15,738 nt of DNA from Sva-07 sp031430875 (GTDB lineage Bacteria; Actinomycetota; Acidimicrobiia; Acidimicrobiales; Ilumatobacteraceae), in assembly GCA_031430875.1 (NCBI GenBank), contig JANPCI010000465.1:1-15738 (forward strand), given 5' to 3'. Positions 1 through 6,437 of the stretch are shown here, one piece after another. The notes below the pieces were generated by a model. It worked only from the letters and a program-made list of their open reading frames with translations, was not told the DNA's origin and made no database searches. Both the position numbers and the translations under genes were made by a program. Position 1 is the stretch's first letter; every line of letters begins with the position of its first letter.

Positions 1-1187
1 GGTGGTGGTGGCGCCCCGGGGGGCTCGGGTTTGGCTCCTGATGGTGTGAGGAGGTTGCCGTTGTGGTCGGTGAACACCACGGTGCCGTTGTCGGCATTGC
101 CGGTGATGCCGAGTGCGCCTTTGTGGTGCAGTCGATGATGATGCGGGCAGAGCGCAATCAGGTTCCACGTATCGGTGGGGCCGTCGTCTTCCCAGTGGAT
201 GATGTGGTGCACTTCGAGGATGTGGGTTTGGGTGCACCCCCAGACGCTGCAGCCTTGGTCGCGGAGTATGACGAGGCGGCGGGTGCGTTCGGGGATGGTG
301 CGCCCGGTTCGTCCGATCGAGATGGGGATCGCGCCGTTGATCAACGTGGGGGTGAGGAGGCCGTCGCAGGTGATGTAGCGGCGGATGGCGTCGGGCAGGT
401 TCCAGCCGCGGTCGTTGCAGCATGGTCCGGCGGTGTCGAGGTGGATGTGGATGCGGTAGCGGTCGCGTCGGGCGAGGTCGGAGACGGCGTCGAGGGAACG
501 TTCCGCGATCTCGCGTAGGGCGTCGACCCAGGTGACGTCGACGTGGCCGTTGCGGAACAGTTGGTCGCGTGCTTCGCGTAACGCGTTGGTGATGATCATC
601 CCGGTGAGTTCGTCGCAGTCGACACTGAGACGGAAGCGTCTGTCATCTCCGAGCCCGAACCAGATCCGGTCCGTAGGCGGTGCGGGTGTCGGCTCAGGCT
701 TTGGCGGTGCAGGTTCAGCCTGTGGTTCAGCCTGTGGTTCGGGTGCGGGTGCGGGTGTGGCGTTCGGGTTGGGGAGTTGGGGGAACGGGTAGCGACCGAG
801 CGCGTGGCGTAACTGGTGCACGGTGGCGTAGCGGGCGAGTTCGCACACTTCGCGATCGGCCCACCACGGTGCACGTAACGCGATCGCGTAGATCTGATCG
901 ACGGCGAGTTCACCGTGACGGAACGCGTCGATCGACACCGGCAACTCTGCGGCTCGGCGGGCAATCGTGACGATCTGCTTCGCGCGTGTCAACGACAGCC
1001 CGGTCTTCCATGCCAGGTATTGCTCGGCGCGGTATACACCCGGCCCGGCCCAGGCGGACTCGTCGGCCAGCAGCGCCACGGTGAGATCGGTGAGGCGGGC
1101 GTGTTGTGCGTTCAAGTGACCGGCGACCTCGTTCAACCCGGCATCGATCTGTTCGATGTCGAGGGGCGTGGCGCCGGTTGACTCCAT
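1..1187 (-). CDS. DUF222 / HNH endonuclease domain protein (3' end outside window)
   Basis: The reading frame starts at ATG 1187 and is still open at the left edge, giving about 395 residues. Residues ~1-130 are a helical DUF222 (13E12-repeat type) region. A Pro/Ala/Glu-rich linker of short repeated units such as AEPQAEP follows (nt ~670-770), then a second conserved block beginning RIWFGLGDDRRFRLSVDCDE. The HNH nuclease lies near residues 310-360: CSVWGC, EVHHIIHWEDDG, then NLIALCPHHHRLHHKG, which contains the zinc-knuckle cysteines and the catalytic HH/N/H residues. DUF222-HNH proteins are usually multicopy in Actinomycetota and are often linked to mobile DNA; their biological role is not settled. 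The upstream ATG at 1195 is out of frame. ATG 1187 is favoured because a near-consensus promoter places the transcript start exactly there. The frame is intact throughout the window. Confidence 0.93.
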   Translation of the reverse strand, partial: MESTGATPLDIEQIDAGLNEVAGHLNAQHARLTDLTVALLADESAWAGPGVYRAEQYLAWKTGLSLTRAKQIVTIARRAAELPVSIDAFRHGELAVDQIYAIALRAPWWADREVCELARYATVHQLRHALGRYPFPQLPNPNATPAPAPEPQAEPQAEPAPPKPEPTPAPPTDRIWFGLGDDRRFRLSVDCDELTGMIITNALREARDQLFRNGHVDVTWVDALREIAERSLDAVSDLARRDRYRIHIHLDTAGPCCNDRGWNLPDAIRRYITCDGLLTPTLINGAIPISIGRTGRTIPERTRRLVILRDQGCSVWGCTQTHILEVHHIIHWEDDGPTDTWNLIALCPHHHRLHHKGALGITGNADNGTVVFTDHNGNLLTPSGAKPEPPGAPPP

Positions 1188-1193
1188 GGAGTC

Positions 1194-1222
1194 ATAATAG
1201 TACACCAGTACGAAGTTGACAA
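1194..1222 (-). promoter_or_regulatory. Near-consensus sigma70-type promoter, leaderless start of the HNH gene
   Basis: On the minus strand the sequence reads TTGTCA (1222-1217), a 17-nt spacer, then TATTAT (1199-1194). Each hexamer is one base from the TTGACA/TATAAT consensus and the spacing is ideal. The A of the ATG at 1187 is the seventh base after the -10 box, so transcription should begin at the start codon and give a leaderless mRNA, a common arrangement in Actinomycetota. No Shine-Dalgarno sequence is needed, and none is seen. Confidence 0.7.
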
Positions 1223-1244
1223 CGTTGAGCGTACAAATATTCGA

Positions 1245-1925
1245 TCAGTCACCTACGTTGGCGTAGGCCCGAACGGTGAACGTGCCGGCACCGCTGATCT
1301 TGGGTGGCACCGCGGTGAAGCGGAAACCGCGCTCGGGCAGCCGATCGAGCCGGGTGAGGTGCTCGACGATCGGGATCTCGGCGCCGAGCAATGTGGTGTG
1401 TACCGGTCGTCCGGTGTCGTCGATCGCATCGATGTTGAGCGAATCGATGCCGACGCACGCAACCCCGGCCGCTACCAGCGCGTCAGCGGCGTGCGCGGTC
1501 AGGTGGGGATGCTCGACGAAGTACGCATCGGTTGCCCACCGGCGCGAGTGGTCGGTGCGGATCAACACGGCGTGCCCCCGAGCGTCGGTGAGATCGTCGG
1601 CGTCCAAGTCGATTGCCTTCACATCCGGCCGATGAAGACAGATCGCCGGAACCTCAGCGACGCGCTCGAGAGCCAGCTCGCTGAGGTCATGGCCGTCCGC
1701 GTACCTGTGGAAGGGCACGTCGAGGTATGTCCCCGTGTTCGTGCACATGGTGACCAGGCCGATCTGGAAGGTGACTCCCGCACCGTAGATCTCCTCGGCG
1801 GCCGCCCGGCTCAGATGGTCGGCAATGTGTGGCACTGGCAGACCTGGATAGGTCTGCATCCCATCGATGATGACGTGGCTGAGATCGATGAACATGGTCG
1901 GTTCAACCGTCGCGCCAGGTGTCAT
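1245..1925 (-). CDS. Cyclase-family / kynurenine-formamidase-like metal hydrolase
   Basis: A complete 226-aa protein of the putative cyclase family (PF04199-type fold, which includes KynB formamidase). Visible family blocks are FIDLSHVIIDGMQTYPG (residues 12-28), the metal-site signature NTGTYLDVPFHRYADG (63-78), GIDSLNIDAIDD (159-170) and HTTLLGAEIPIVEHL (176-190). The signature differs from the classical HxGTHxDxPxH: the first two histidines are Asn63 and Tyr67, while Asp69 and His73 remain. This is a variant subgroup, so the substrate cannot be assigned. GAGGTG lies ten bases upstream of ATG 1925. The gene overlaps the end of the upstream same-strand gene by 23 bp, so translational coupling is likely. 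An internal ATG at 1895, eight bases past the upstream stop, is the alternative start but has no ribosome binding site. Confidence 0.85.
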   Translation of the reverse strand: MTPGATVEPTMFIDLSHVIIDGMQTYPGLPVPHIADHLSRAAAEEIYGAGVTFQIGLVTMCTNTGTYLDVPFHRYADGHDLSELALERVAEVPAICLHRPDVKAIDLDADDLTDARGHAVLIRTDHSRRWATDAYFVEHPHLTAHAADALVAAGVACVGIDSLNIDAIDDTGRPVHTTLLGAEIPIVEHLTRLDRLPERGFRFTAVPPKISGAGTFTVRAYANVGD

Positions 1926-2550
1926 CGATCGGGGTCACCTCGGTGACGTGGATCTCGCGGCCGAGCGAGGCCCCGACGAGTTCCAATCGATCGCCGCTCC
2001 AGAACGTGCCGGGGTCGTACCAGTTCGGTGGCCGCTCATCGCCGAGCAGGCCCATCCGTTCGAACGTGATGGCGACCAGCTCGGCGCAGTAGACGTCGGT
2101 GAGCGAGATGCGATGACGCACGCGACCGGTGACCCAGTGCTTGGCGAGCGATGCGGTGCTCGGGAAGCCCCGCCCGCTGTACTCGTCGACGACCGAGAGC
2201 GCCCGGTTCTCCATCTCGTCGGTGGCCTCGAGGTCGATTTGGCGGAACCACGGCTGCTGGCCGTACCGATGCGTCCACACGCTCACGGCGCGCTCGAGAT
2301 AGTGCAGTTGAGCCCCCCGCTCTCGTTGGCCGGTCCAGACGTTGGGCATGCTTGCACCGAGTTCGGCATGCCAGATCAGCGGCGGCAGGTCGTCGAGCGC
2401 CAACACGACACCGACGTGATTGACCGGGCTGTTGGTGAACAACCGGATCGCCCGATCGGCCGTCGACCGCCCCCGGAACAGCCAGACGTCCCCGGTCGCT
2501 GCTTCGGCGAGCGCGTCGTGCAGTGTCATCGAGTCGGTCATCGGTGCCAT
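1903..2550 (-). CDS. Permuted papain-like (NlpC/P60 superfamily, YiiX-type) protein
   Basis: About 215 aa. The order of catalytic elements is that of the circularly permuted NlpC/P60 (YiiX/DUF830-like) fold. An N-terminal GDVWLFRG strand and SPVNHVGVVL (His45 in this numbering) come first, and the nucleophile block TDVYCAELVAITFERMGLL (Cys155) comes late. Members are thiol hydrolases or acyltransferases acting on lipids, peptides or amide bonds; the substrate here is unknown. No signal peptide is visible, so it is probably cytoplasmic. The frame stays open to ATG 2619, but that 23-codon extension runs into a convincing plus-strand gene starting at 2564, so ATG 2550 (or 2541) is preferred. No strong Shine-Dalgarno sequence is seen. 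The 3' end overlaps the cyclase-family gene, which makes a likely two-gene operon. Confidence 0.75.
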   Translation of the reverse strand: MAPMTDSMTLHDALAEAATGDVWLFRGRSTADRAIRLFTNSPVNHVGVVLALDDLPPLIWHAELGASMPNVWTGQRERGAQLHYLERAVSVWTHRYGQQPWFRQIDLEATDEMENRALSVVDEYSGRGFPSTASLAKHWVTGRVRHRISLTDVYCAELVAITFERMGLLGDERPPNWYDPGTFWSGDRLELVGASLGREIHVTEVTPIDDTWRDG

Positions 2551-2556
2551 AACGTA
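2550..2556. promoter_or_regulatory. Possible shared, symmetric -10 element between divergent genes
   Basis: The 13 bases between the divergent starts (minus-strand ATG 2550, plus-strand GTG 2564) contain TAACGTA. Read on the plus strand this is TAACGT (2550-2555), ending 8 bases before the GTG. On the minus strand it is TACGTT (2556-2551), which would start transcription near ATG 2541. Both fit TAnnnT, and a symmetric -10 could fire both ways. No good -35 is seen on either side, so this is weak. Confidence 0.25.
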
Positions 2557-2563
2557 GGCGGTC

Positions 2564-2725
2564 GTGCGCTGGGCCAAGTTCCTCGGAATCGCAGGCGTGC
2601 TCGCCGTGCTGGGTGCCACGGGTGTCGTGGTGTATCAGCGACGTCAACGGCGTGAGTGGGTCGAGCTGGCGCCCGATGAGCTCCGTTCGCGGCTTCACGC
2701 TCGGCTCGACGGGGGCTCCCGGTAG
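2564..2725 (+). CDS. Small single-pass membrane protein (53 aa)
   Basis: The frame opens at GTG 2564, two codons after an in-frame TAG, so this is the only usable start; the stop is TAG 2723-2725. Residues 6-24 (FLGIAGVLAVLGATGVVVY) form one transmembrane helix. A very basic stretch follows (QRRQRREW), which predicts a cytoplasmic C-terminus. The last part, LAPDELRSRLHARLDGG, is an amphipathic helix of a type I associate with short conserved actinobacterial membrane proteins ending in PDELRxRLHxRL; that resemblance is from memory. Function unknown. The gene is tightly divergent from the papain-like protein gene. Only a weak AGGCGG precedes the start, so leaderless initiation is possible. Its short length and GTG start make it easy for gene callers to miss. 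Confidence 0.6.
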   Translation: MRWAKFLGIAGVLAVLGATGVVVYQRRQRREWVELAPDELRSRLHARLDGGSR

Positions 2726-2806
2726 AGTGTCAGCATTGGGGCGCTTGTCCTGAGCGCAACCGCTCGTGGGTCATCGACTGACGGAGCGTCGAGGGAACGA
2801 GGCATC

Positions 2807-3067
2807 ATGGCCACCAAGAAGCAGCCCGCAAGCCGCTGGCACGACGGCACCACCCCGGTCGAGGATCTCCCGGAAACGGAACAGATCGCCCATGAGGTGG
2901 TCATTGCGCGACGAGACCTCGCACCATCGGTCGAGCGGATCATGGACGCCGAGTTGAGCGATGATCAGCGCAACCAGGCAATGACGATGTTCCGTGATTC
3001 CCTGACACAGGACGGCGACCCGAACCGCGATCCTCGCGTCGCGATCGCCACTGCCGCCAAGGTCTGA
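2807..3067 (+). CDS. Hypothetical small acidic protein (86 aa)
   Basis: A complete frame from ATG 2807 to TGA 3067, with GAGG four bases before the start. The protein begins MATKKQPASRWHDGTTPVED and continues as charged, probably helical sequence with no membrane segment or cysteine (ETEQIAHEVVIARRDLAPSV and DAELSDDQRNQAMTMFRDSL). I do not recognise a family. Composition and codon use look genuine: acidic, soluble, with GC-rich third positions. It lies 81 bp after the small membrane protein on the same strand and may share its transcript. It converges with the GNAT-like gene, with only 24 bp between the two stops. Confidence 0.6.
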   Translation: MATKKQPASRWHDGTTPVEDLPETEQIAHEVVIARRDLAPSVERIMDAELSDDQRNQAMTMFRDSLTQDGDPNRDPRVAIATAAKV

Positions 3068-3091
3068 TCGCAAGGGGTGCGGTCCATTCGA

Positions 3092-3523
3092 CTACCGCGC
3101 CCCGTACTCGACGGTTGTGAAAGGCCAGTCGGTCTCGAGCCACGTTGAGATTGCTTGCCACGTAACGACGTCCATTTCGGCTCGGCTCGCGCGCACCCAT
3201 GAACTCACCGAAGCGTCAGCCGTTGGCGACGGGTAGATGTAGACGCATCCGATCACGTCGTCGCCATCGAGAATCGAGTAGGTGAACCCAGATCGATTGT
3301 CGAAGTCACTCGCATGTCGTACCAGATCGGCGAGGTTGGATTCGAGGGTCATCGCCGTGGGCCAGGCGTCGTGGGGAAAGTCGGGGGTCTGTCGGATGTG
3401 GTCGATGCTCGACATCCATGCAACGTGATCTCTGTCGTTGTGCTGTGGCCCCAGCGGTTCCAACCGGAAGCCGGGACACTCGAAGCTGAGTGGCACGACG
3501 AAGGTGTCTGCGACGAGACTCAT
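3092..3523 (-). CDS. GNAT-like N-acetyltransferase
   Basis: 143 aa from ATG 3523. The arrangement matches a GNAT subgroup in which FRLEPLGPQHNDRDHVAWMS (domain start) is followed by MTLESNLADLVRHASDFDNR, then GFTYSILDGDDVIGCVYIYP (beta-4/beta-5, normally the acetyl-CoA platform), and a C-terminal WLETDWPFTTVEYG strand. GNAT enzymes transfer an acetyl group from acetyl-CoA to an amine; the acceptor is unknown. The usual R/Q-x-x-G-x-G/A pyrophosphate loop is not obvious, as is common in this subgroup. The frame is open for 68 more codons upstream, but that part has no family resemblance, so the start was put at the MSLVADTF methionine. No clear Shine-Dalgarno sequence precedes it. Confidence 0.7.
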   Translation of the reverse strand: MSLVADTFVVPLSFECPGFRLEPLGPQHNDRDHVAWMSSIDHIRQTPDFPHDAWPTAMTLESNLADLVRHASDFDNRSGFTYSILDGDDVIGCVYIYPSPTADASVSSWVRASRAEMDVVTWQAISTWLETDWPFTTVEYGAR

Positions 3524-3797
3524 GCGGTCATGGTAGGTGACGAGCAGTTCGGCGCGCTGAGGAATGACAGCACCTTGGCGGAACGGAGGAGGGATTTCGC
3601 AGCTGGTGCCGCTGTCTCGACGAAGTACCAGTTCAGCGCCGATGCTGGCCCCTGACTGCGAGCGATTCGAGAGCACCGCGAGAGCAACGAGCGCCGAATT
3701 GGCGAGGCGGAGCCGTTGGTCCCTCAACAGCGCTCGTCGACGTCCGTGAAGGTTCGCAGAGGTTCAGTCGTCAGCGGCGAGGGCTGGACAGCGTTCC

Positions 3798-4201
3798 TCA
3801 CAGCGCGATCGCTTCGTTCGCTACCCGCTTGGCAACGGCCGGTTTGAGTCCCACCGCAGGAACGACATCGACTGGTCGTTTCAGGATCTCGCTCAGCTCG
3901 CGCTCGAGACCGACGAGTCAGACCACGCCGACAGCGAGATCGACGAGGATGCCGACATCGCTCGACTCGGTGTCCTCGCCGCGGGCGACGCTGCCGAACG
4001 CGCGGCGTGTGTCGCCCCATGTCGTCGAGCGGCGTCGATGATCGCTCGGCGGTGCCGACGCAACCGTCGGCCGATCGGGGTGTCCGGCAAGCCGCGCACC
4101 TCGAACGGTCCCGGCACGACCTCGATCGATACAGCGTGACCTGAGGCCTCGATCAGCTGAGACAACATCGCCAGCCCCGAGGGTGTGACGTTCGCCGACA
4201 T
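3798..4201 (-). pseudogene. Broken nucleotidyltransferase (MNT / Pol-beta superfamily, antitoxin-like)
   Basis: From ATG 4201 the frame reads MSANVTPSGLAMLSQLIEAS and on through RRLRRHRRAIIDAARRHGA. It then loses the frame near 4000-4015. The adjacent frame carries the nucleotidyltransferase signature FGSVARGEDTESSDVGILVD, stops at TGA 3918-3920, and continues past it as LVGLERELSEILKRPVDVVP and KPAVAKRVANEAIAL to TGA 3798. The C-terminal LERELSEILxRPVDVVP block is typical of small MNT proteins, which pair with HEPN toxins. Three lesions are visible: a frameshift, a nonsense codon, and loss of the second catalytic Asp (SDVG where SDxD is expected). No HEPN partner lies beside it. A sequencing error could explain the frameshift alone, but not all three. 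Confidence 0.75.
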
Positions 4202-4412
4202 TCCCGCACACCTGCGGAGGTTCGTTCCCGAAGCCTGGCTCGATCCCCGCTACTTAGCGGCCGCTCGGCTCGCGTGGAGCCGCGCTCACGGGTTGTCGGT
4301 CGTCGACGTGCGTCTCGCGGAGCGGGCCGAGCGACTCCGTCTGGTGGGGTTCGACGACCCGGTGCGGTCGTTCCTCGCCGATGGTGAACCGGAGGGTGAT
4401 GGCGATGACTGA
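4185..4412 (+). CDS. Hypothetical small protein (75 aa), first gene of a disrupted two-gene module
   Basis: The frame is open from 4161 with GTG 4185 as the likely start. The product begins VTFADIPAHLRRFVPEAWLD and continues with PRYLAAARLAWSRAHGLSVV and LAERAERLRLVGFDDPVRSF, ending in an acidic tail. It is helical and charged, with no membrane segment. I do not recognise the family with certainty. Its stop codon (TGA 4410-4412) sits inside ATGACTGA, so a second gene starting at ATG 4405 overlaps it by eight bases, a normal translational-coupling layout. The 5' end overlaps the start of the divergent nucleotidyltransferase pseudogene by 17 bp, so the true N-terminus may have been lost. No good ribosome binding site is seen at GTG 4185. 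Confidence 0.4.
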   Translation: MTFADIPAHLRRFVPEAWLDPRYLAAARLAWSRAHGLSVVDVRLAERAERLRLVGFDDPVRSFLADGEPEGDGDD

Positions 4413-4515
4413 CGACGTCAGAGATCAATTCCTGAGCACGTATATCGCCACGGGTGACATCTTGGTTTCATCTCGCCAGTCGATTGAATCTTCACGAGAA
4501 CCGAGCGGCTTGTGA
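4405..4515 (+). pseudogene. Truncated second gene of the module, cut by AT-richer DNA
   Basis: ATG 4405 follows GGAGGG (4391-4396) and opens MTDDVRDQF in good actinobacterial codons. The frame then enters the AT-richer methyltransferase region, where it is antisense to that gene's 3' end, and stops at TGA 4513-4515 after 36 codons. The first nine residues look like the start of a real coupled gene and the rest does not. I infer that the methyltransferase segment inserted at about 4420-4428 and removed the body of this gene. No continuation is recognisable beyond 5.2 kb. Confidence 0.35.
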
Positions 4516-5135
4516 ATCTTGGCAAGCGTCAGTCCAGCGCGTTCGGCGGCCTGTGTGTAATCATCATCAGTCCAGTAGTAGTCATACAATACTACGTCAA
4601 TGCCCCGGATAAGCAGTTTGACCGTATCGCCGCTGCGGAGCGGCCTGTCGTTCTCTGGAAACGAGTATGACAACGATACCCAGTCTCCTTCGCTCGCTTC
4701 CATTGAGGCGGTGACGAATATAATGATGCCATCCTTCCGAAGCACTCGCTTCATTTCTTTGAGGATGCCCTCGATCTCTTCGATTCGCGACACTTCCAAG
4801 AATACAAAGCTCGAAAAGACTAGATCGAACTCGGAATCCTCAAATGGCAGGTGCCCGCTGGGAATATGGTGATACTCGCCCGACCTGTCTTTGGATCGAG
4901 CCTGTTCCAGCATCTCCTGGCTGACGTCTACGCCAACTACATCGAAGCCCAGCCGCTTCAGAAATCGTGTTGAACGCCCAGCTCCGCAACCATAATCAAG
5001 CGCAGACTTGATGGATCCTGCATGCTCCTGAATCAGCATGGGAATGTCGCGAAATGCCAGGTATTGTGTTCCTTCCATTCCGAGCTCGGCATATTCGCCG
5101 GCATGTTCTTCATAGTCATGCGTCTTGATGGTCAT
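4425..5135 (-). CDS. Class I SAM-dependent methyltransferase, compositionally foreign
   Basis: A complete 236-aa Methyltransf_11/25-type protein. Motif I is ALDYGCGAG (residues 45-53), motif II is VVGVDVS (66-72), motif IV is FDLVFSSFVF (103-112), and the post-I helix and motif VI region is KEMKRVLRKDGIIIFVTA. It transfers a methyl group from S-adenosylmethionine; the substrate is not predictable. GGAGGAG lies six bases before ATG 5135, a strong ribosome binding site. Base composition is clearly lower in GC than its surroundings, with AGA, ATA, AAT and TTG-type codons rare elsewhere in the window, so recent acquisition is likely. It is the only gene on its strand here and is probably monocistronic. 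A 17-bp palindrome lies 35 bp upstream. Confidence 0.9.
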   Translation of the reverse strand: MTIKTHDYEEHAGEYAELGMEGTQYLAFRDIPMLIQEHAGSIKSALDYGCGAGRSTRFLKRLGFDVVGVDVSQEMLEQARSKDRSGEYHHIPSGHLPFEDSEFDLVFSSFVFLEVSRIEEIEGILKEMKRVLRKDGIIIFVTASMEASEGDWVSLSYSFPENDRPLRSGDTVKLLIRGIDVVLYDYYWTDDDYTQAAERAGLTLAKIHKPLGSREDSIDWRDETKMSPVAIYVLRN

Positions 5136-5169
5136 TTGACTCTCCTCCGCAAACGAACTGCCATCCGTT

Positions 5170-5186
5170 GATCATCGACGATGATC
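5170..5186. promoter_or_regulatory. Perfect 17-bp palindrome upstream of the methyltransferase, candidate operator
   Basis: GATCATCG (5170-5177), a central A, then CGATGATC (5179-5186): eight-base arms with no mismatch, centred 43 bp upstream of the methyltransferase start. Size and position suit a dimeric repressor site or a short hairpin in the leader. No cognate regulator gene lies next to it. Confidence 0.4.
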
Positions 5187-5328
5187 GACGAATAGCAACC
5201 CTACTGGTTCGGCAATGCGTGCCCGGCCAGCGATCCCGGCGGTGATGTTGCTGTTTGGCGCGTAGGCGGCCGGATGTGGCGACGACGCCACGAGGACGAC
5301 TGGCGGGTCGGGACACATCGACCGTTTC

Positions 5329-5997
5329 GTGGAGGTCCCTCGCCGCCGAGACCGACTCCGACCTTGCCGTGTCTTTGGACTCTGCGGACTGACCTACATG
5401 CTTCCGGCGGTCGGGCGGGCCGCCGAGGCCCGAGCACTCGCGGACGAAGCCCTCGCCGCCGCCAGCGCCACCGGCAACCCGCTCGGGATCGCGTACGCGT
5501 TGGCCGGGTACACTCGGGCGTTCGCCGACTCCGATCCGGCCCGGGCGTTGGACGCCTACCGTGAAGGACTCGACTACTGCCGGCGCCAACGGATCATGCA
5601 GTTGAAATCGGTGATCGCCCGAGAAGCCGCTGGGCTCGAAGCGCTCCACGGCCGACTCGAACACTGCCTCACCATGGTCGACAGCACCATCGATTAGTTC
5701 CATCAGGCTGACGACGTCGGCAACGTGGCCGTCAGGGTGGCGGACCTGGCCACGTTCTTCGATCGATACGAACAACCCGAGGTGGCCGCCACTCTCTACG
5801 GCAGCACCACCGGTTACAAGAGCATCGTGAGGGTCGCCAACCTGCCTGCAACCATCGAACAACGGCGCACCCTGCTCGGCGAGCCGCGGTTCGCGGAGTG
5901 TGTTGCTGCGGGAGAGGCGATGGAACTCGCCCGAGCCGTCCAGTACGCAGGCGGCCAGATCCAGCACGCCCGCCTCCGACTCGAGGACCAACCCTGA
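5329..5997 (+). pseudogene. 3' remnant of a large TPR-containing regulator (LuxR/cyclase-ATPase type)
   Basis: One frame encodes helical-repeat sequence resembling the C-terminal TPR region of large actinobacterial ATPase regulators: AVGRAAEARALADEALAAAS, ARALDAYREGLDYCRRQR and REAAGLEALHGRLEHCLTMV. It is then broken by an in-frame TAG at 5695-5697 and resumes without a shift as FHQADDVGNVAVRVADLATF, EQPEVAATLYGSTTGY and RRTLLGEPRFAECVAAGEAM, to TGA 5997. The tail motif (LG-x-x-RFxECVAAGxAM) is typical of the last repeat of such proteins. The ATPase, sensor and DNA-binding parts are missing. The frame continues leftward to a TAG near 5273, so the 5' truncation lies between 5270 and 5330, close to the end of the foreign methyltransferase segment. 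It is unlikely to make a functional product. Confidence 0.65.
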
Positions 5998-6437
5998 TCA
6001 CGGCCGGCTGGCCCCCACAGGTGGCTGAACGTCGCGGCGAAGAAGGCAGCCGGGTGAGCGTCGTGTGCGATGATCCTTTGTGTGCCGGCTCGGGCAACGG
6101 ACCCCGGGGAACTCTCCGCCAGCAACCTGCCACCAAAGCAGATGCTCCGGTGCGCCCCAGGCGTCCAACGCATCACGAACCCCCCACCATCAAGCCCGCT
6201 GCCAAGCAGAAGACGGGCCGTAGGATCACCCACAGGGATGCGAAGTGGGGGACCTCGGACCACGATCGGCCAGCCGCATAATCACTGTTCAGAGGCCTCT
6301 CCCGGAACGCCAATGAACGCCCGAGGAGATATTGGCGGAGGTGGACGGGAATCCGCTGGCAACCCAAATATCCAGCTCAGCAGCCCTCCTGGTCGCCCAG
6401 AAGGCCCATTTGAGAGTAACCGTGAGAGTAACGGAGT
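5998..6437. other. Gene-free stretch, 440 bp
   Basis: No frame on either strand shows protein-like composition or a family motif. Open frames here are short and arginine/proline-rich, as expected from random high-GC sequence. The only structures seen are a 7-bp inverted repeat (CGCCAAT at 6308-6314 against ATTGGCG at 6331-6337) and a 12-bp tandem repeat at its right end. It may be further remnant DNA. Confidence 0.5.
6411..6432. repeat. Two tandem copies of TGAGAGTAAC, 12-bp period
   Basis: TGAGAGTAAC occurs at 6411-6420 and again at 6423-6432, each followed by CG or GG, giving 11 of 12 matching positions per unit. It lies six bases beyond the stop of the toxin-like pseudogene on the minus strand. 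It could be a direct-repeat operator, a decayed recombination site or chance. Confidence 0.45.

Noticed and set aside
1867..2655. 262-codon plus-strand open frame
   Set aside because: It is antisense to the papain-like protein gene and has no motif of its own.
3524..3727. 68-codon N-terminal extension of the GNAT-like gene
   Set aside because: The added sequence has no acetyltransferase resemblance, and the family-like part begins at the methionine at 3523.
5116..5991. 291-codon minus-strand open frame over the TPR remnant
   Set aside because: Its translation is low-complexity Gly/Val/Arg sequence with no motif, and the recognisable TPR-type protein is on the plus strand. It is a mirror of high-GC coding DNA.
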